A DNA stretch of 64,000 nt from Rhizobium laguerreae (GTDB taxonomy: Bacteria > Pseudomonadota > Alphaproteobacteria > Rhizobiales > Rhizobiaceae). The position numbers and the translations under genes were made by a program. The DNA lies in the NCBI RefSeq assembly GCF_002008165.1, contig NZ_MRDM01000031.1, forward strand, positions 1 to 64,000, given 5' to 3'. The stretch's first letter is position 1; every line of letters begins with the position of its first letter. The notes under the pieces were generated by a model, which saw only the letters and a program-made list of their open reading frames with translations, searched no databases and was not told the origin of the DNA. Below are positions 54,644 through 63,536 of this stretch, one piece after another.

Positions 54644-55740
54644 GCGCTTGGTCCCTTGCTTTCGTTCCCACCCTGGTCCGCCGGGAGCGCGCTTCGCTTG
54701 CCGCGGCCCTGTGCGCGCCTGTCATTGCGCTGGCGGGAGCGATCGCACTTAATCTCGGCCTTTACGTTTTGATGGGCCGCGACCCTGTCGCGGTTGTCTA
54801 TGCGATGCTTTTCGAGCCGTTCCTCTCCTGGGCGTCATTTTCGGAGGTGCTTTTAAAGGCAGGCCCGCTCCTCCTGATCGCGCAGGGGCTGGCGATCGGC
54901 TTTCGCGCCAAGGTCTTCAACATCGGCGCCGAAGGCCAGTTCATTCTTGGCGCGATCTTCGCCTCTGCCATTCCGGTCTGGTTTCCGCAAGCGACGGGCC
55001 AGTGGATCTGGCCGGCGATGCTGCTGCTCGGCGCCATCGGCGGCGCACTTTGGGCTTCTCTCACCGCCTTCTGGCGCGTGCGCCTCAACGCCAACGAGAT
55101 TCTCGTTTCCCTGATGCTGAGCCTCGTTGCGGCGCAGCTGCTGAACTATCTGCTGCTCGGCCCCTGGAAGGATCCGAACGGCTTCAACTTCCCCCAGTCG
55201 GTGATGTTCCAGTACGATGCGATGGTACCGACCCTGATTGCCGGTACCCGCGTCAATGTTTCATTCCTCATCACGCTGGCTTTGTCGGTTGCGGCCTGGG
55301 TCTTCATGCAGAGGAGCTTCATCGGCTACAAGCTGCAGGTCGGTGGTCTGGCACCGCGGGCTGCCGGCTATGCCGGCTTCAAGGAAGGTTGGACGATCTG
55401 GCTTTCGCTGCTGATCGGCGGTTTTGCGGCCGGTCTTGCCGGGGCCGCCGAAGTCGCCGGCCCGCTCGGTCAGCTGCAGCGTTCGGTCGCGAGCGGTTAT
55501 GGCTATGCGGCCATCATCGTCGCCTATCTCGGCGGCCTGCATCCGATCGGCATCGTGGTCTCGGCGCTGGTCATGGCGGTCATCTATATCGGTGGCGACA
55601 ATGCCATGGTCTCGGCCAACCTGCCGATCGCCGCCGTTCGTGTCTTCCAGGGCAGTTTGCTGCTCGCCTACCTGATCGCCGTCGCCTTTGTGCGCTATCG
55701 CCTAGAATGGCGCCGCGCCGCTCACCGGAGCCCCTTATGA
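54640..55740 (+). CDS. nucleoside/purine-type ABC permease 1
   Basis: 366 residues, about nine hydrophobic segments (APVIALAGAIALNLGLYVLM at the N terminus). FRAKVFNIGAEGQFILGAIF near residue 90 is the hallmark of the BPD_transp_2 family used for nucleosides and bases. Overlaps both neighbours by four bases. Confidence 0.92.
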   Translation: MSAWSLAFVPTLVRRERASLAAALCAPVIALAGAIALNLGLYVLMGRDPVAVVYAMLFEPFLSWASFSEVLLKAGPLLLIAQGLAIGFRAKVFNIGAEGQFILGAIFASAIPVWFPQATGQWIWPAMLLLGAIGGALWASLTAFWRVRLNANEILVSLMLSLVAAQLLNYLLLGPWKDPNGFNFPQSVMFQYDAMVPTLIAGTRVNVSFLITLALSVAAWVFMQRSFIGYKLQVGGLAPRAAGYAGFKEGWTIWLSLLIGGFAAGLAGAAEVAGPLGQLQRSVASGYGYAAIIVAYLGGLHPIGIVVSALVMAVIYIGGDNAMVSANLPIAAVRVFQGSLLLAYLIAVAFVRYRLEWRRAAHRSPL

Positions 55741-56648
55741 ACGCCATCGAGTTCATTCTTGCCGGCATGCTGGCGGCTGCGACACCGTTTCTTCTGGCAG
55801 CCCTCGGCGAGCTGGTAGCCGAGCGCGCCGGCGTCCTTAACCTCGGGGTCGAGGGATTGATGGCTCTCGGTGCCGTGCTCGGCTTCATCGTCGTCTATCA
55901 GGGCGGCGGGCATCTCCTGGGTTTCGTCGTCGCCGGGCTCGGCAGTGCTGTGCTTTCGCTGCTCTTTGCCTTCGTCACGCTGGGATTCCGGGCAAACCAG
56001 GTGGCGGCGGGCCTTGCCATCGGCATTCTCGGGCAGGGTCTTTCCGCGCTTTTCGGTAAGACCTATGAAAGCCTCACGGTCAGGGGACTTCCGAAGCTCG
56101 CCCTTCCAGGGCTTTCGGAATTGCCGGCTATCGGTGGCCTTTTCGTCCAGGACATCGTCGTGTGGATTTCACTCGCCGCGACACTGGCCTTGTGGGCGAT
56201 ATTTGCCTACAGCAAGCTTGGCCTCATCGTCCGCGCCGTCGGCGAGAATCCCAAGGCCGCTCACGCCATCGGCTATTCGGTAATCTCAGTCCGCGTCCTC
56301 GCCATCGCCTTCGGCGGCGCGATGGCCGGCTTCGCCGGCGCCTATGCGTCGGTAGTCTATACACCACTCTGGGCCGACGGGATGATCGCCGGGCGCGGCT
56401 GGATCGCCATCGCCCTCGTCGTCTTCGGGACTTGGCTCACCGGCCGTATCTTCCTCGGCGCTTGCCTCTTCGGCGCAGTCTCGCTGATGGGGCTGGCAGC
56501 CCAGGCAACTGGACTGGACGTTCCCTCGCAGCTGCTCTCGAGCCTGCCATATCTCGTCACGATCATCGTGCTCGGCATCATCTCCGCTAGCCGCCGACTG
56601 CTCAAATTGAACGGCGTCGCTTCGCTCGGCGAACCATTCGAGCGATAA
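55737..56648 (+). CDS. nucleoside/purine-type ABC permease 2
   Basis: 303 residues from the ATGA overlap at 55737. LGELVAERAGVLNLGVEGLM near residue 22 and GFRANQVAAGLAIGILGQGL are the family patterns. Second membrane subunit of the importer and last gene of the purine operon. A GC-rich hairpin begins two bases after the stop. Confidence 0.92.
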   Translation: MNAIEFILAGMLAAATPFLLAALGELVAERAGVLNLGVEGLMALGAVLGFIVVYQGGGHLLGFVVAGLGSAVLSLLFAFVTLGFRANQVAAGLAIGILGQGLSALFGKTYESLTVRGLPKLALPGLSELPAIGGLFVQDIVVWISLAATLALWAIFAYSKLGLIVRAVGENPKAAHAIGYSVISVRVLAIAFGGAMAGFAGAYASVVYTPLWADGMIAGRGWIAIALVVFGTWLTGRIFLGACLFGAVSLMGLAAQATGLDVPSQLLSSLPYLVTIIVLGIISASRRLLKLNGVASLGEPFER

Positions 56649-56649
56649 A

Positions 56650-56672
56650 GACGCGCGGCGCTGTAACGCGTC
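56650..56672 (+). terminator. hairpin after purine operon
   Basis: GACGCG (56650-56655) and CGCGTC (56667-56672) pair around an 11-base loop immediately after the permease stop. No T-run; weak evidence for termination. Confidence 0.4.
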
Positions 56673-56689
56673 GGCGAAGAAGCCTGTGG

Positions 56690-57223
56690 TCAGCCGCGAT
56701 CGCGTTTCCTGCGGCCGTGCGCCTCAAATTGGACGAGCAGCGACTTGAGTTCTATCTCGCGAACGCGTCTTGCCGCTTCATCCGGGCTGACCCATTCGAG
56801 AATACGCTGACCCCGCTCCTTGAAATCGCCGCTGATGTCCGTGACTTCAATCTGAAACATGTCGACGATACAGGGCGCCACATCGCCATTGTCGAGTTCT
56901 TTCAGATAAGTATAGCGGCCGACCGGCTTCTTCTTCACCACCCCGCGCACGCCTGCCTCCTCCCAGGCCTCGATTGCTGCTGCTTCGAAAGGCTTTTTCC
57001 CTTTCATCGGCCACCCTTTCGGGATGACCCAGCGCCCACTCTCGCGCGATGTGATCACCAGGATTTCGACCTCGGATCCGGCATTGCCGTGGCGGAAGCA
57101 AATAGCGCCGTATTGTTGACGGAATGCACCGACGAACAGCGTATCAGGAACAGCGGCGAGCTGCCGCAGCAGCGGCTGGGACTTGTCCGGTCGAGGCTTC
57201 CTGCTTTTTTTGCTCGCCGTCAT
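56690..57223 (-). CDS. NUDIX hydrolase
   Basis: 177 residues. The Nudix core reads AIEAWEEAGVRG near residue 85, with WVIPKGWPMKGKKPFEAAAI before it, close to the diphosphoinositol polyphosphate/AP4A group in rhizobia; the first half of the box is shorter than the canonical GX5EX7. It cleaves a nucleoside-diphosphate-linked compound. ATG 57223 reads MTASKKSRKPRPD, a basic N terminus. Divergent from the phosphate operon. Confidence 0.85.
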   Translation of the reverse strand: MTASKKSRKPRPDKSQPLLRQLAAVPDTLFVGAFRQQYGAICFRHGNAGSEVEILVITSRESGRWVIPKGWPMKGKKPFEAAAIEAWEEAGVRGVVKKKPVGRYTYLKELDNGDVAPCIVDMFQIEVTDISGDFKERGQRILEWVSPDEAARRVREIELKSLLVQFEAHGRRKRDRG

Positions 57224-57274
57224 AACGAATGAATTACCGAATTTGATTGTTGCTTCAATTGCCTGGGCGTGTTT

Positions 57275-57292
57275 ATGACAGATTTATGACAA
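57275..57292. promoter_or_regulatory. Pho box (PhoB site)
   Basis: Two direct repeats ATGACAG (57275-57281) and ATGACAA (57286-57292) spaced eleven bases apart read on the minus strand as TTGTCATAAATCTGTCAT, close to the CTGTCAT-N4-CTGTCAT consensus. It lies about 30 bases before the DUF47 gene. In Sinorhizobium the orfA-pit operon is repressed by PhoB, so a repressing site is expected here. Confidence 0.7.
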
Positions 57293-57320
57293 TCGGCCGC
57301 ACGAGGAAGGTTTCCCAGGC

Positions 57321-57965
57321 ATGATGAGCATTTTTCGCAAGCTGATGCCACGGGAAGACAGATTCTTTGAGATGTTTTCCAAGCACTCGAAGACCGTCGT
57401 TGCCGCCGCGCACGCCCTCGATCAACTCCTGAAGGGCAATGAGGTTGAGAAAAACTGCGATCGTATCGTCGCATTGGAAAACGAGGCGGACGATGTCACG
57501 CGTGAGGTTCTTCTTGCCGTTCGACGAAGCTTCATCACGCCCTTCGACCGGGGTGACATCAAGGACCTCATTCAGTCGATGGATGATGCGATCGATATGA
57601 TGCACAAGGCAGTCAAGACGATCCGTTTGTTCGAGCAATCGAGCTTCGAACCGCTCATGCAGCAGATGGGCAGCGAAATCGTCAAGGCGGCAAACCTTGT
57701 CGCGGAAGCGATACCTCTCCTCGACAGATTGGGAGCAAATGCGCAGCGTCTCACGGCCATCGCGGAGGAAGTCACCCGAGTGGAGGGACGTTCCGATGAG
57801 CTCTACGACCAGGGTTTGAAGGATCTGTTCTTGCGTCATGGCGCCAGCGGCAATGCGATGGCCTACATGATCGGAAGCGAAATCTACGGAGAGCTAGAAA
57901 AAGTCGTCGACCGCTTCGAGGATGTCGCCAATGAAATCAGCGGCATTCTCATCGAGAACGTCTGA
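57321..57965 (+). CDS. DUF47-family PhoU-like accessory protein (OrfA of orfA-pit)
   Basis: 214 residues, helical, PhoU-like. FRKLMPREDRFFEMFSKHSK at the N terminus, then NEADDVTREVL and IQSMDDAIDMMHKAVKTIRL, typical DUF47 with conserved acidic residues that bind metal. It regulates or assists the Pit transporter; the stop shares a base with the pit start. Two ATGs (57321, 57324) are possible. Confidence 0.9.
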   Translation: MMSIFRKLMPREDRFFEMFSKHSKTVVAAAHALDQLLKGNEVEKNCDRIVALENEADDVTREVLLAVRRSFITPFDRGDIKDLIQSMDDAIDMMHKAVKTIRLFEQSSFEPLMQQMGSEIVKAANLVAEAIPLLDRLGANAQRLTAIAEEVTRVEGRSDELYDQGLKDLFLRHGASGNAMAYMIGSEIYGELEKVVDRFEDVANEISGILIENV

Positions 57966-58969
57966 TGGATGCCTCCCTCGCTCTGCCGCTGCTGGTCGGC
58001 CTGGTCGTTATCGCCCTGTTCTTCGACTTTCTCAATGGTCTGCATGACGCGGCCAATTCGATCGCCACGATCGTCTCCACCCGCGTCCTGCGGCCACAAT
58101 ATGCCGTCGCCTGGGCGGCGTTCTTCAATTTCATCGCATTCCTGTTCTTCGGCCTGCATGTCGCCGAAACACTGGGGACCGGCATCATCGATCCTGCGAT
58201 CGTTTCGCCTCAACTGATCTTCGCAGCACTCATGGGCGCGATCATCTGGAATATCATCACCTGGATTTTCGGGATTCCGTCGAGCTCGTCGCATGCGCTT
58301 GTCGGTGGGCTGGTGGGGGCCGGTCTGGCAAAGGTGGGCTTCAACTCGATCGTCTGGAACGGCCTTCTAAAAACCGTCGGTGCAATTTTCGTGTCGCCAG
58401 CCATCGGCTTTCTACTTGCCCTGGTGCTGGTGCTCGCCGTCTCCTGGTTATTCGTCCGGCAAACGCCGTTTGCGGTGGATCGCACATTTCGCGTCATGCA
58501 ATTCGTGTCCGCTTCGCTCTATTCGCTTGGCCACGGCGGAAACGATGCGCAGAAGACGATGGGCATCATCGCGGTGCTCTTGTTCAGTCAGGGATATCTT
58601 GGCCCGACCTTCTACGTGCCTTTCTGGGTGGTCATTACCTGCCAGTCGGCAATGGCTCTCGGGACGCTCTTTGGCGGATGGCGGATCGTTCATACCATGG
58701 GGTCGAAGATCACCCGACTCAACCCCATGCAAGGTTTCTGCGCAGAGACAGGCGGAGCGTTGACACTCTTCGGAGCAACGTGGCTCGGTATTCCCGTTTC
58801 GACGACGCATACCATCACCGGAGCAATCGTCGGAGTGGGCGCGGCTCGTCGTGTCTCAGCCGTGCGCTGGGGATTGGCAGGGAACATCGTGATAGCCTGG
58901 ATCGTCACGATGCCGGCAGCTGCGGCAATATCCGCAGCGTTCTACGGCCTCGTATCCTTGCTGCAATGA
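57965..58969 (+). CDS. pit: Pit-family inorganic phosphate transporter
   Basis: 334 residues, about ten membrane segments. Both PiT signature repeats are visible: FLNGLHDAANSIATIVSTRV near residue 24 and LGIPVSTTHTITGAIVGVGA near residue 277, with GHGGNDAQKTMGII between. Low-affinity, proton-coupled metal-phosphate uptake. Starts at 57965 sharing a base with the DUF47 stop, a typical orfA-pit operon. Confidence 0.93.
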   Translation: MDASLALPLLVGLVVIALFFDFLNGLHDAANSIATIVSTRVLRPQYAVAWAAFFNFIAFLFFGLHVAETLGTGIIDPAIVSPQLIFAALMGAIIWNIITWIFGIPSSSSHALVGGLVGAGLAKVGFNSIVWNGLLKTVGAIFVSPAIGFLLALVLVLAVSWLFVRQTPFAVDRTFRVMQFVSASLYSLGHGGNDAQKTMGIIAVLLFSQGYLGPTFYVPFWVVITCQSAMALGTLFGGWRIVHTMGSKITRLNPMQGFCAETGGALTLFGATWLGIPVSTTHTITGAIVGVGAARRVSAVRWGLAGNIVIAWIVTMPAAAAISAAFYGLVSLLQ

Positions 58970-59250
58970 AATGAGGGGATGGCGAGGCCAATCGCCACGC
59001 GCTGACGTTCCCCTCCCGACCTTTCCCGGTGGCAATACGGACGAATAAGGCGGGCAGAATCCGCTCTGCGGTCTGCGTGATCGCGACTTCCATATTGCGT
59101 GCACTGCACAAATAGAGCGCTCCCATGGCTGTGATTACGTTAGCAATCGCACAAAACAGAAGCAGAAAATAACAAAGCCTAATAAATAAGCACCCATCAA
59201 TTCTTCGCATTTCTCCTTTTGCTTCATGCCGTTATCAATAGCTATCGAAT
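58970..59250. other. intergenic, upstream of nrt promoter
   Basis: About 280 bases between pit and the nrt promoter, AT-rich towards 59150-59250. This is where NtrC enhancer sites would be expected for the sigma-54 promoter at 59251, but I do not see a clear palindromic NtrC site. No gene recognised. Confidence 0.4.
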
Positions 59251-59266
59251 TTGGCACAATGCTTGC
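59251..59266 (+). promoter_or_regulatory. sigma-54 promoter of nrt operon
   Basis: TTGGCACAATGCTTGC has the GG-N10-GC spacing and matches TGGCAC-N5-TTGC. The transcription start is expected near 59278. Points to NtrC control, as usual for nitrate assimilation in rhizobia. Confidence 0.75.
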
Positions 59267-59277
59267 AGGTTCTGAGA

Positions 59278-59437
59278 AGCATCGGTCAATGGCGACCGGC
59301 GCAGATAGGCGCGGCATAAGCGCCTACAATAGACACCGACGTCGCAAGGTCTTTGCTCCGGGATTCTCCCATCCCTGGACGCAATTTCCGGCGGCGTTTT
59401 TTTGTGTCCAAATTCAGCCAGCAGAGGGAACCTGCGC
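59278..59437 (+). promoter_or_regulatory. nrt leader RNA, antitermination-type
   Basis: About 160 bases between the sigma-54 start and the nrtA ATG. A first hairpin CGGTC-AATGGC-GACCG (59283-59298) has a hexaloop with A at position 1 and G at position 4; a second TAGGCGC-GGCATAA-GCGCCTA (59306-59326) has a seven-base loop. Further on CCGGGAT/ATCCC-T-GG (59359-59378) and a T7 run (59397-59403) look like a terminator. Layout fits NasT/NasR (ANTAR protein) leader RNAs controlling nitrate assimilation operons; the second loop deviates from the hexaloop rule. Confidence 0.6.
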
Positions 59438-60751
59438 ATGACAAAGAATTTGCAGACTGGGATTTCGACAACCGGCATGACCCGCCGCAGCATGCTCAAG
59501 ACGACCGCAGCGGCTGCCCTCATCGGCGCCGTCAAGGCTGCCTTTCCGTCCGGCGCCTTCGCAGCCGGAGCTGGCCCTGAGGTGAAAGGTGCCAAGCTCG
59601 GCTTTATCGCGCTCACGGATTCCGCACCGCTCATCATCGCCAAGGAAAAGGGCTTCTTCGACAAGCATGGCCTTCCGGAAACGGATGTGGCCAAGCAGGC
59701 ATCCTGGGGTGCGACCCGCGACAATCTCGTGCTGGGCGGTGCAGCAAACGGCATTGACGGTGCCCATATCCTGTCGCCGCTCCCATATCTCATGCATACC
59801 GGCAAGGTGACGCAGAACAATAAGCCGGTGCCGATGGCGATCCTCGCCCGGCTCAACCTCGACAGCCAGGGTATTTCCGTCGCCAAGGAATATGCCGAGA
59901 CGGGCGTGCAGCTGGATTCCTCCAAGCTGAAGGCCGCGTTCGAGAAAAAGAAGGCGGAGGGCAAGGAGATCAAGGCTGCCATGACCTTCCCGGGCGGCAC
60001 CCATGACCTCTGGATCCGCTACTGGCTCGCTGCCGGCGGCATCGATCCGAACAAAGACGTTTCGACCATCGTCGTGCCGCCGCCGCAGATGGTTGCCAAC
60101 ATGAAAGTCGGCAACATGGACGTCTTCTGTGTGGGCGAACCGTGGAACGAGCAACTCGTCAACCAGGGCATCGGCTTTACCGCAGCCACCACCGGCGAGC
60201 TCTGGAAGGGTCATCCTGAAAAGGCGCTCGGACTGCGCGCCGATTGGATCGAAAAGAATCCCAATGCTGCCAAGGCCCTGCTGATGGCCGTCATGGAGGC
60301 TCAGCAGTGGTGCGAAAGCATGGACAACAAGGCGGAGATGGCTGACATTCTCGGCAAGCGCCAATGGTTCAACGTTCCGACCAAGGACGTGCTCGGCCGG
60401 CTCAAGGGCGACATCAATTATGGCAACGGCCGCGATGTCAAGGCCACCGACCTCTATATGAAGTTCTGGAAAGACGGCGCCTCCTATCCGTTCAAGAGCC
60501 ACGATAGCTGGTTCATGACGGAAAACATCCGCTGGGGAAATCTGCCGGCGACTACCGACATCAAGGCGCTGGTCAACCAGGTGAACCGCGAAGACATCTG
60601 GCGCGAGGCCGCCAAGGATCTTGGCGTCGCGGCGGCCGATATTCCCGCATCGTCTTCTCGCGGTAAGGAGACTTTCTTCGACGGCAAGGTCTTCGACCCT
60701 GAAAATCCCTCGGCCTATCTCGACAGCCTTTCGATCAAGGCTGTCTCCTGA
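59438..60751 (+). CDS. nrtA: nitrate-type ABC substrate-binding protein (NrtA-like)
   Basis: 437 residues. Tat signal: MTRRSMLKTTAAAALIGAVK near residue 14. Mature part: GAKLGFIALTDSAPLIIAKE, GFFDKHGLPETDVAKQASWG and FPGGTHDLWIRYWLAAGGID, the CmpA/NrtA pattern for nitrate, nitrite or bicarbonate. The nitrogen-type promoter and antitermination leader favour nitrate/nitrite. ATG 59438 places the signal at a sensible position. A strong hairpin follows the stop. Confidence 0.9.
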   Translation: MTKNLQTGISTTGMTRRSMLKTTAAAALIGAVKAAFPSGAFAAGAGPEVKGAKLGFIALTDSAPLIIAKEKGFFDKHGLPETDVAKQASWGATRDNLVLGGAANGIDGAHILSPLPYLMHTGKVTQNNKPVPMAILARLNLDSQGISVAKEYAETGVQLDSSKLKAAFEKKKAEGKEIKAAMTFPGGTHDLWIRYWLAAGGIDPNKDVSTIVVPPPQMVANMKVGNMDVFCVGEPWNEQLVNQGIGFTAATTGELWKGHPEKALGLRADWIEKNPNAAKALLMAVMEAQQWCESMDNKAEMADILGKRQWFNVPTKDVLGRLKGDINYGNGRDVKATDLYMKFWKDGASYPFKSHDSWFMTENIRWGNLPATTDIKALVNQVNREDIWREAAKDLGVAAADIPASSSRGKETFFDGKVFDPENPSAYLDSLSIKAVS

Positions 60752-60757
60752 CCCGCT

Positions 60758-60779
60758 CCGGCGCGCGACGGCGCGCCGG
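60758..60779 (+). repeat. hairpin between nrtA and nrtB
   Basis: CCGGCGCGC and GCGCGCCGG form a perfect nine-base stem with a GACG loop, seven bases after the nrtA stop. Probably stabilises binding-protein message and reduces downstream expression. Confidence 0.6.
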
Positions 60780-60806
60780 CCTTTCATTCACGTGAGGAGC
60801 ACGTTG

Positions 60807-61700
60807 ATGTCCGCCCTGGCAAATAAAGAAAATCCCTCCACGGTCGCCACTGCCACGCCGGCGGCAAAAGTTCTGCCATTTTCCGGCAAACACGGATCGC
60901 GGATCGATTTTCGTCGAGCGGCACTGACCGCCCTTCGTAATGTCGTTCCGCCAGTCGTCGTGCTGGCACTCATCCTGCTCGTCTGGCAGGTGCTCTGTTC
61001 GTCGGCGGACGCGTCTTTGCCCTCGCCGCATCGGGTCTGGCAGGATAGCTATGACCTGATCGCCTATCCGTTTTTCAACTATGGCTCCCAGGATATCGGG
61101 CTCGGCTGGCGCGTGCTCATTTCGCTGCAGCGCGTTCTCTATGGCTTCGGGCTTGCCGCGGTCACCGGCGTCATCATCGGTGCGATCATCGGCCAGTCAG
61201 TCTGGGCGATGCGTGGCCTCGATCCGATCTTCCAGGTGCTGCGCACGGTTCCGCCGCTCGCCTGGCTGCCACTGTCGCTCGCAGCCTTCCAGGATTCCAA
61301 CCCCTCGGCGATCTTCGTGATCTTCATTACGTCGATCTGGCCGGTGATTATCAACACCGCCGTCGGCGTCCGCAATATCCCGCAGGATTACCGCAATGTC
61401 GCCGAGGTGCTGCGCCTCAACCAGTTCGAGTTTTTCTGGAAGATCATGCTGCCTTCGGCAGCGCCTTACATCTTCACAGGCCTCAGGATCGGCGTCGGCC
61501 TCTCCTGGCTCGCCATCGTCGCGGCCGAAATGCTGACGGGCGGCGTCGGCATCGGCTTCTTCATCTGGGACGCATGGAACTCGTCGCGCCTTCCGGACAT
61601 CATCGTCGCGCTCGCCTATATCGGCATCGTCGGCTTCGCCCTCGACAAGCTGGTGGTAGCACTCGGCAAACTCATCACCCGCGGCGCCATGGCCAACTGA
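60807..61700 (+). CDS. nrtB: nitrate-type ABC permease (NrtB-like)
   Basis: 297 residues, basic cytoplasmic N terminus then about six membrane segments. GLDPIFQVLRTVPPLAWLPL near residue 140 and the EAA-type loop AEVLRLNQFEFFWKIMLPSA near residue 195 define the nitrate/taurine/aliphatic-sulfonate permease family. GAGGAG (60794-60799) lies seven bases before ATG 60807. Confidence 0.92.
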   Translation: MSALANKENPSTVATATPAAKVLPFSGKHGSRIDFRRAALTALRNVVPPVVVLALILLVWQVLCSSADASLPSPHRVWQDSYDLIAYPFFNYGSQDIGLGWRVLISLQRVLYGFGLAAVTGVIIGAIIGQSVWAMRGLDPIFQVLRTVPPLAWLPLSLAAFQDSNPSAIFVIFITSIWPVIINTAVGVRNIPQDYRNVAEVLRLNQFEFFWKIMLPSAAPYIFTGLRIGVGLSWLAIVAAEMLTGGVGIGFFIWDAWNSSRLPDIIVALAYIGIVGFALDKLVVALGKLITRGAMAN

Positions 61701-61711
61701 GGAGCGCACCT

Positions 61712-62509
61712 ATGAACGCCTATCTGAAACTCGACCATATCGACAAACATTTCGATCGGGGCGGCGTGCGCGCCGAGGTCCTGAAGGACATCAACCTGAC
61801 GATTTCCGCGGGCGAATTCGTCTCGATCATCGGCCATTCGGGCTGCGGCAAGTCCACCCTGCTCAACCTCATCGCCGGCCTGACGCCGGTTTCGGCAGGC
61901 GCCGTGCTGCTTGAAAACCGTGAGGTCAACGGACCCGGTCCGGAGCGCGCCGTCGTCTTCCAGAACCACTCGCTGCTGCCCTGGCTGACGGTCTACGAAA
62001 ACGTCAATCTCGCCGTCTCCAAACTCTTCAACCGAACGAAGACCAAGGCCGAGCGGCATGAGTGGGTGATGGCCAACCTCGACCTCGTGCAGATGGCGCA
62101 TGCGAGGGATAAGCGGCCTTCGGAAATTTCAGGCGGCATGAAACAGCGCGTCGGCATCGCCCGCGCGCTTGCAATGGAACCGAAAATCCTGCTGCTCGAC
62201 GAACCCTTCGGTGCGCTCGATGCGCTGACCCGCGCCCATCTTCAGGACGCCGTGATGGAAATCCACGCTCGCCTCGGCAACACGATGGTGATGATCACCC
62301 ATGATGTCGATGAGGCGGTGCTGCTGTCCGATCGCATCGTGATGATGACCAACGGCCCGGCGGCCCGCATCGGCGAAGTGCTCGATGTGACCATGCCCCG
62401 TCCCCGCAATCGCATCGAACTCGCCTCCGACCGGACATATCTCAAATGCCGTGAAGCCGTGCTGAAGTTCCTCTACGAACGCCACCGCTTCATCGAAGCG
62501 GCGGAGTAG
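61712..62509 (+). CDS. nrtC: nitrate-type ABC ATPase (NrtC/NrtD-like)
   Basis: 265 residues, a single ABC domain without the NrtA-like C-terminal fusion found in cyanobacterial NrtC, so nearer to NrtD/NasD. Walker A GHSGCGKST near residue 45, VVFQNHSLLPWLTVYENVNL, signature ISGGMKQRVGIARAL near residue 142 and Walker B ILLLDEPFGALD. Starts 11 bases after the permease. Confidence 0.92.
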   Translation: MNAYLKLDHIDKHFDRGGVRAEVLKDINLTISAGEFVSIIGHSGCGKSTLLNLIAGLTPVSAGAVLLENREVNGPGPERAVVFQNHSLLPWLTVYENVNLAVSKLFNRTKTKAERHEWVMANLDLVQMAHARDKRPSEISGGMKQRVGIARALAMEPKILLLDEPFGALDALTRAHLQDAVMEIHARLGNTMVMITHDVDEAVLLSDRIVMMTNGPAARIGEVLDVTMPRPRNRIELASDRTYLKCREAVLKFLYERHRFIEAAE

Positions 62510-62592
62510 AGACCGGGACATAACCTCGGCGTTTGCCGGTCGTGGTCTTCTCGCCTTCGTAGCGGCGCCTGATTTCAGGCGTCGCGCCCTCT

Positions 62593-63267
62593 TTACTCCC
62601 CGGGCGTTGCAAAGACCGCGCTGGCATCGCTGACAATTTCCACATGGGAATATGCCGCCTGCCCTGCGGCGGTGGCGTCCGCGCGCATGATCGCGGTGAC
62701 GATCCGGCCGTGCTCCTCATAGGATTTTGCCAGACGCCCGGGCAGGCGGAACTGCGCCCGCCGAAAAGGCGCAAGCCGCGCCCGTGTCTGAGTCACCATC
62801 TCGAAGACATGATCATTATGCGCGCCGCGATAAAGCCGGGTATGAAATTCGGTATTGTGCGCCGAATATTCTTCTTCCGCGCCGGCATGCACGAGCCTCA
62901 CCGATCCCCGATGCTCCAGCTCTAGCGCGCGCCGTTCATCAACCGTCATACGCTCGGCCGAGAGCCTGGCGCAGATCGCTTCGAGCTCCGCCATCGCCTC
63001 GAACATCGAATGCAGATAAGCCTCGGTGACATTGGTCACGACGGCACTGCGGTTCGGCTCGCGCGCAATCAATCCCATGGCACCCAGCTCACGCAGAGCC
63101 TCGCGCACCGGCGTGCGCGAAACGTCGAAACGAGCCGCAAGCGACACCTCGTCCAGCTTCGCGCCCGGCAGGAGTTCACCCGTAACGATCATGTCGGCAA
63201 TCGACCGCACCATCTGTTCGACGGTGGTCCCGGTACGGATCACTTCTCTGCGCCTAGTCTGCTTCAC
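62593..63267 (-). CDS. GntR-family regulator (FCD domain)
   Basis: 224 residues. Winged helix: LLPGAKLDEVSLAARFDVSR followed by TPVREALRELGAMGLI; the C-terminal FCD-type domain has LHSMFEAMAELEAICARLSA and HTEFHTRLYRGAHNDHVFEM with metal-binding histidines. Divergent from the second BMP-family gene and probably its repressor, with purine-related ligand as inference. Confidence 0.9.
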   Translation of the reverse strand: MKQTRRREVIRTGTTVEQMVRSIADMIVTGELLPGAKLDEVSLAARFDVSRTPVREALRELGAMGLIAREPNRSAVVTNVTEAYLHSMFEAMAELEAICARLSAERMTVDERRALELEHRGSVRLVHAGAEEEYSAHNTEFHTRLYRGAHNDHVFEMVTQTRARLAPFRRAQFRLPGRLAKSYEEHGRIVTAIMRADATAAGQAAYSHVEIVSDASAVFATPGE

Positions 63268-63536
63268 GATACGAATCTGCTCACGTCAACACTCTGCATA
63301 CAGATGACGTTCGAGACTGGATAAGTCAAATCGGGCGGCGAAGATATTGTTAAATTTTCGCTTTCTGATGCACGAGATACCTCTGATAACTCGACTTTGT
63401 GCCAACCACGCAGTCACAATGAATAAGAAATATCTATTGATTACTTTTTGCGCAAGAATTCGATCAATCTGTATGCACTTTGCAATGAGCAAATCTTGCG
63501 GCAGCGGATAAACTATAAAAAACAATAGATTAATTT
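63268..63536. other. divergent intergenic region, gntR/BMP
   Basis: AT-rich stretch between the GntR gene and the sigma-54 promoter. It should contain GntR operators and NtrC enhancers; no unequivocal palindrome found. Confidence 0.4.
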
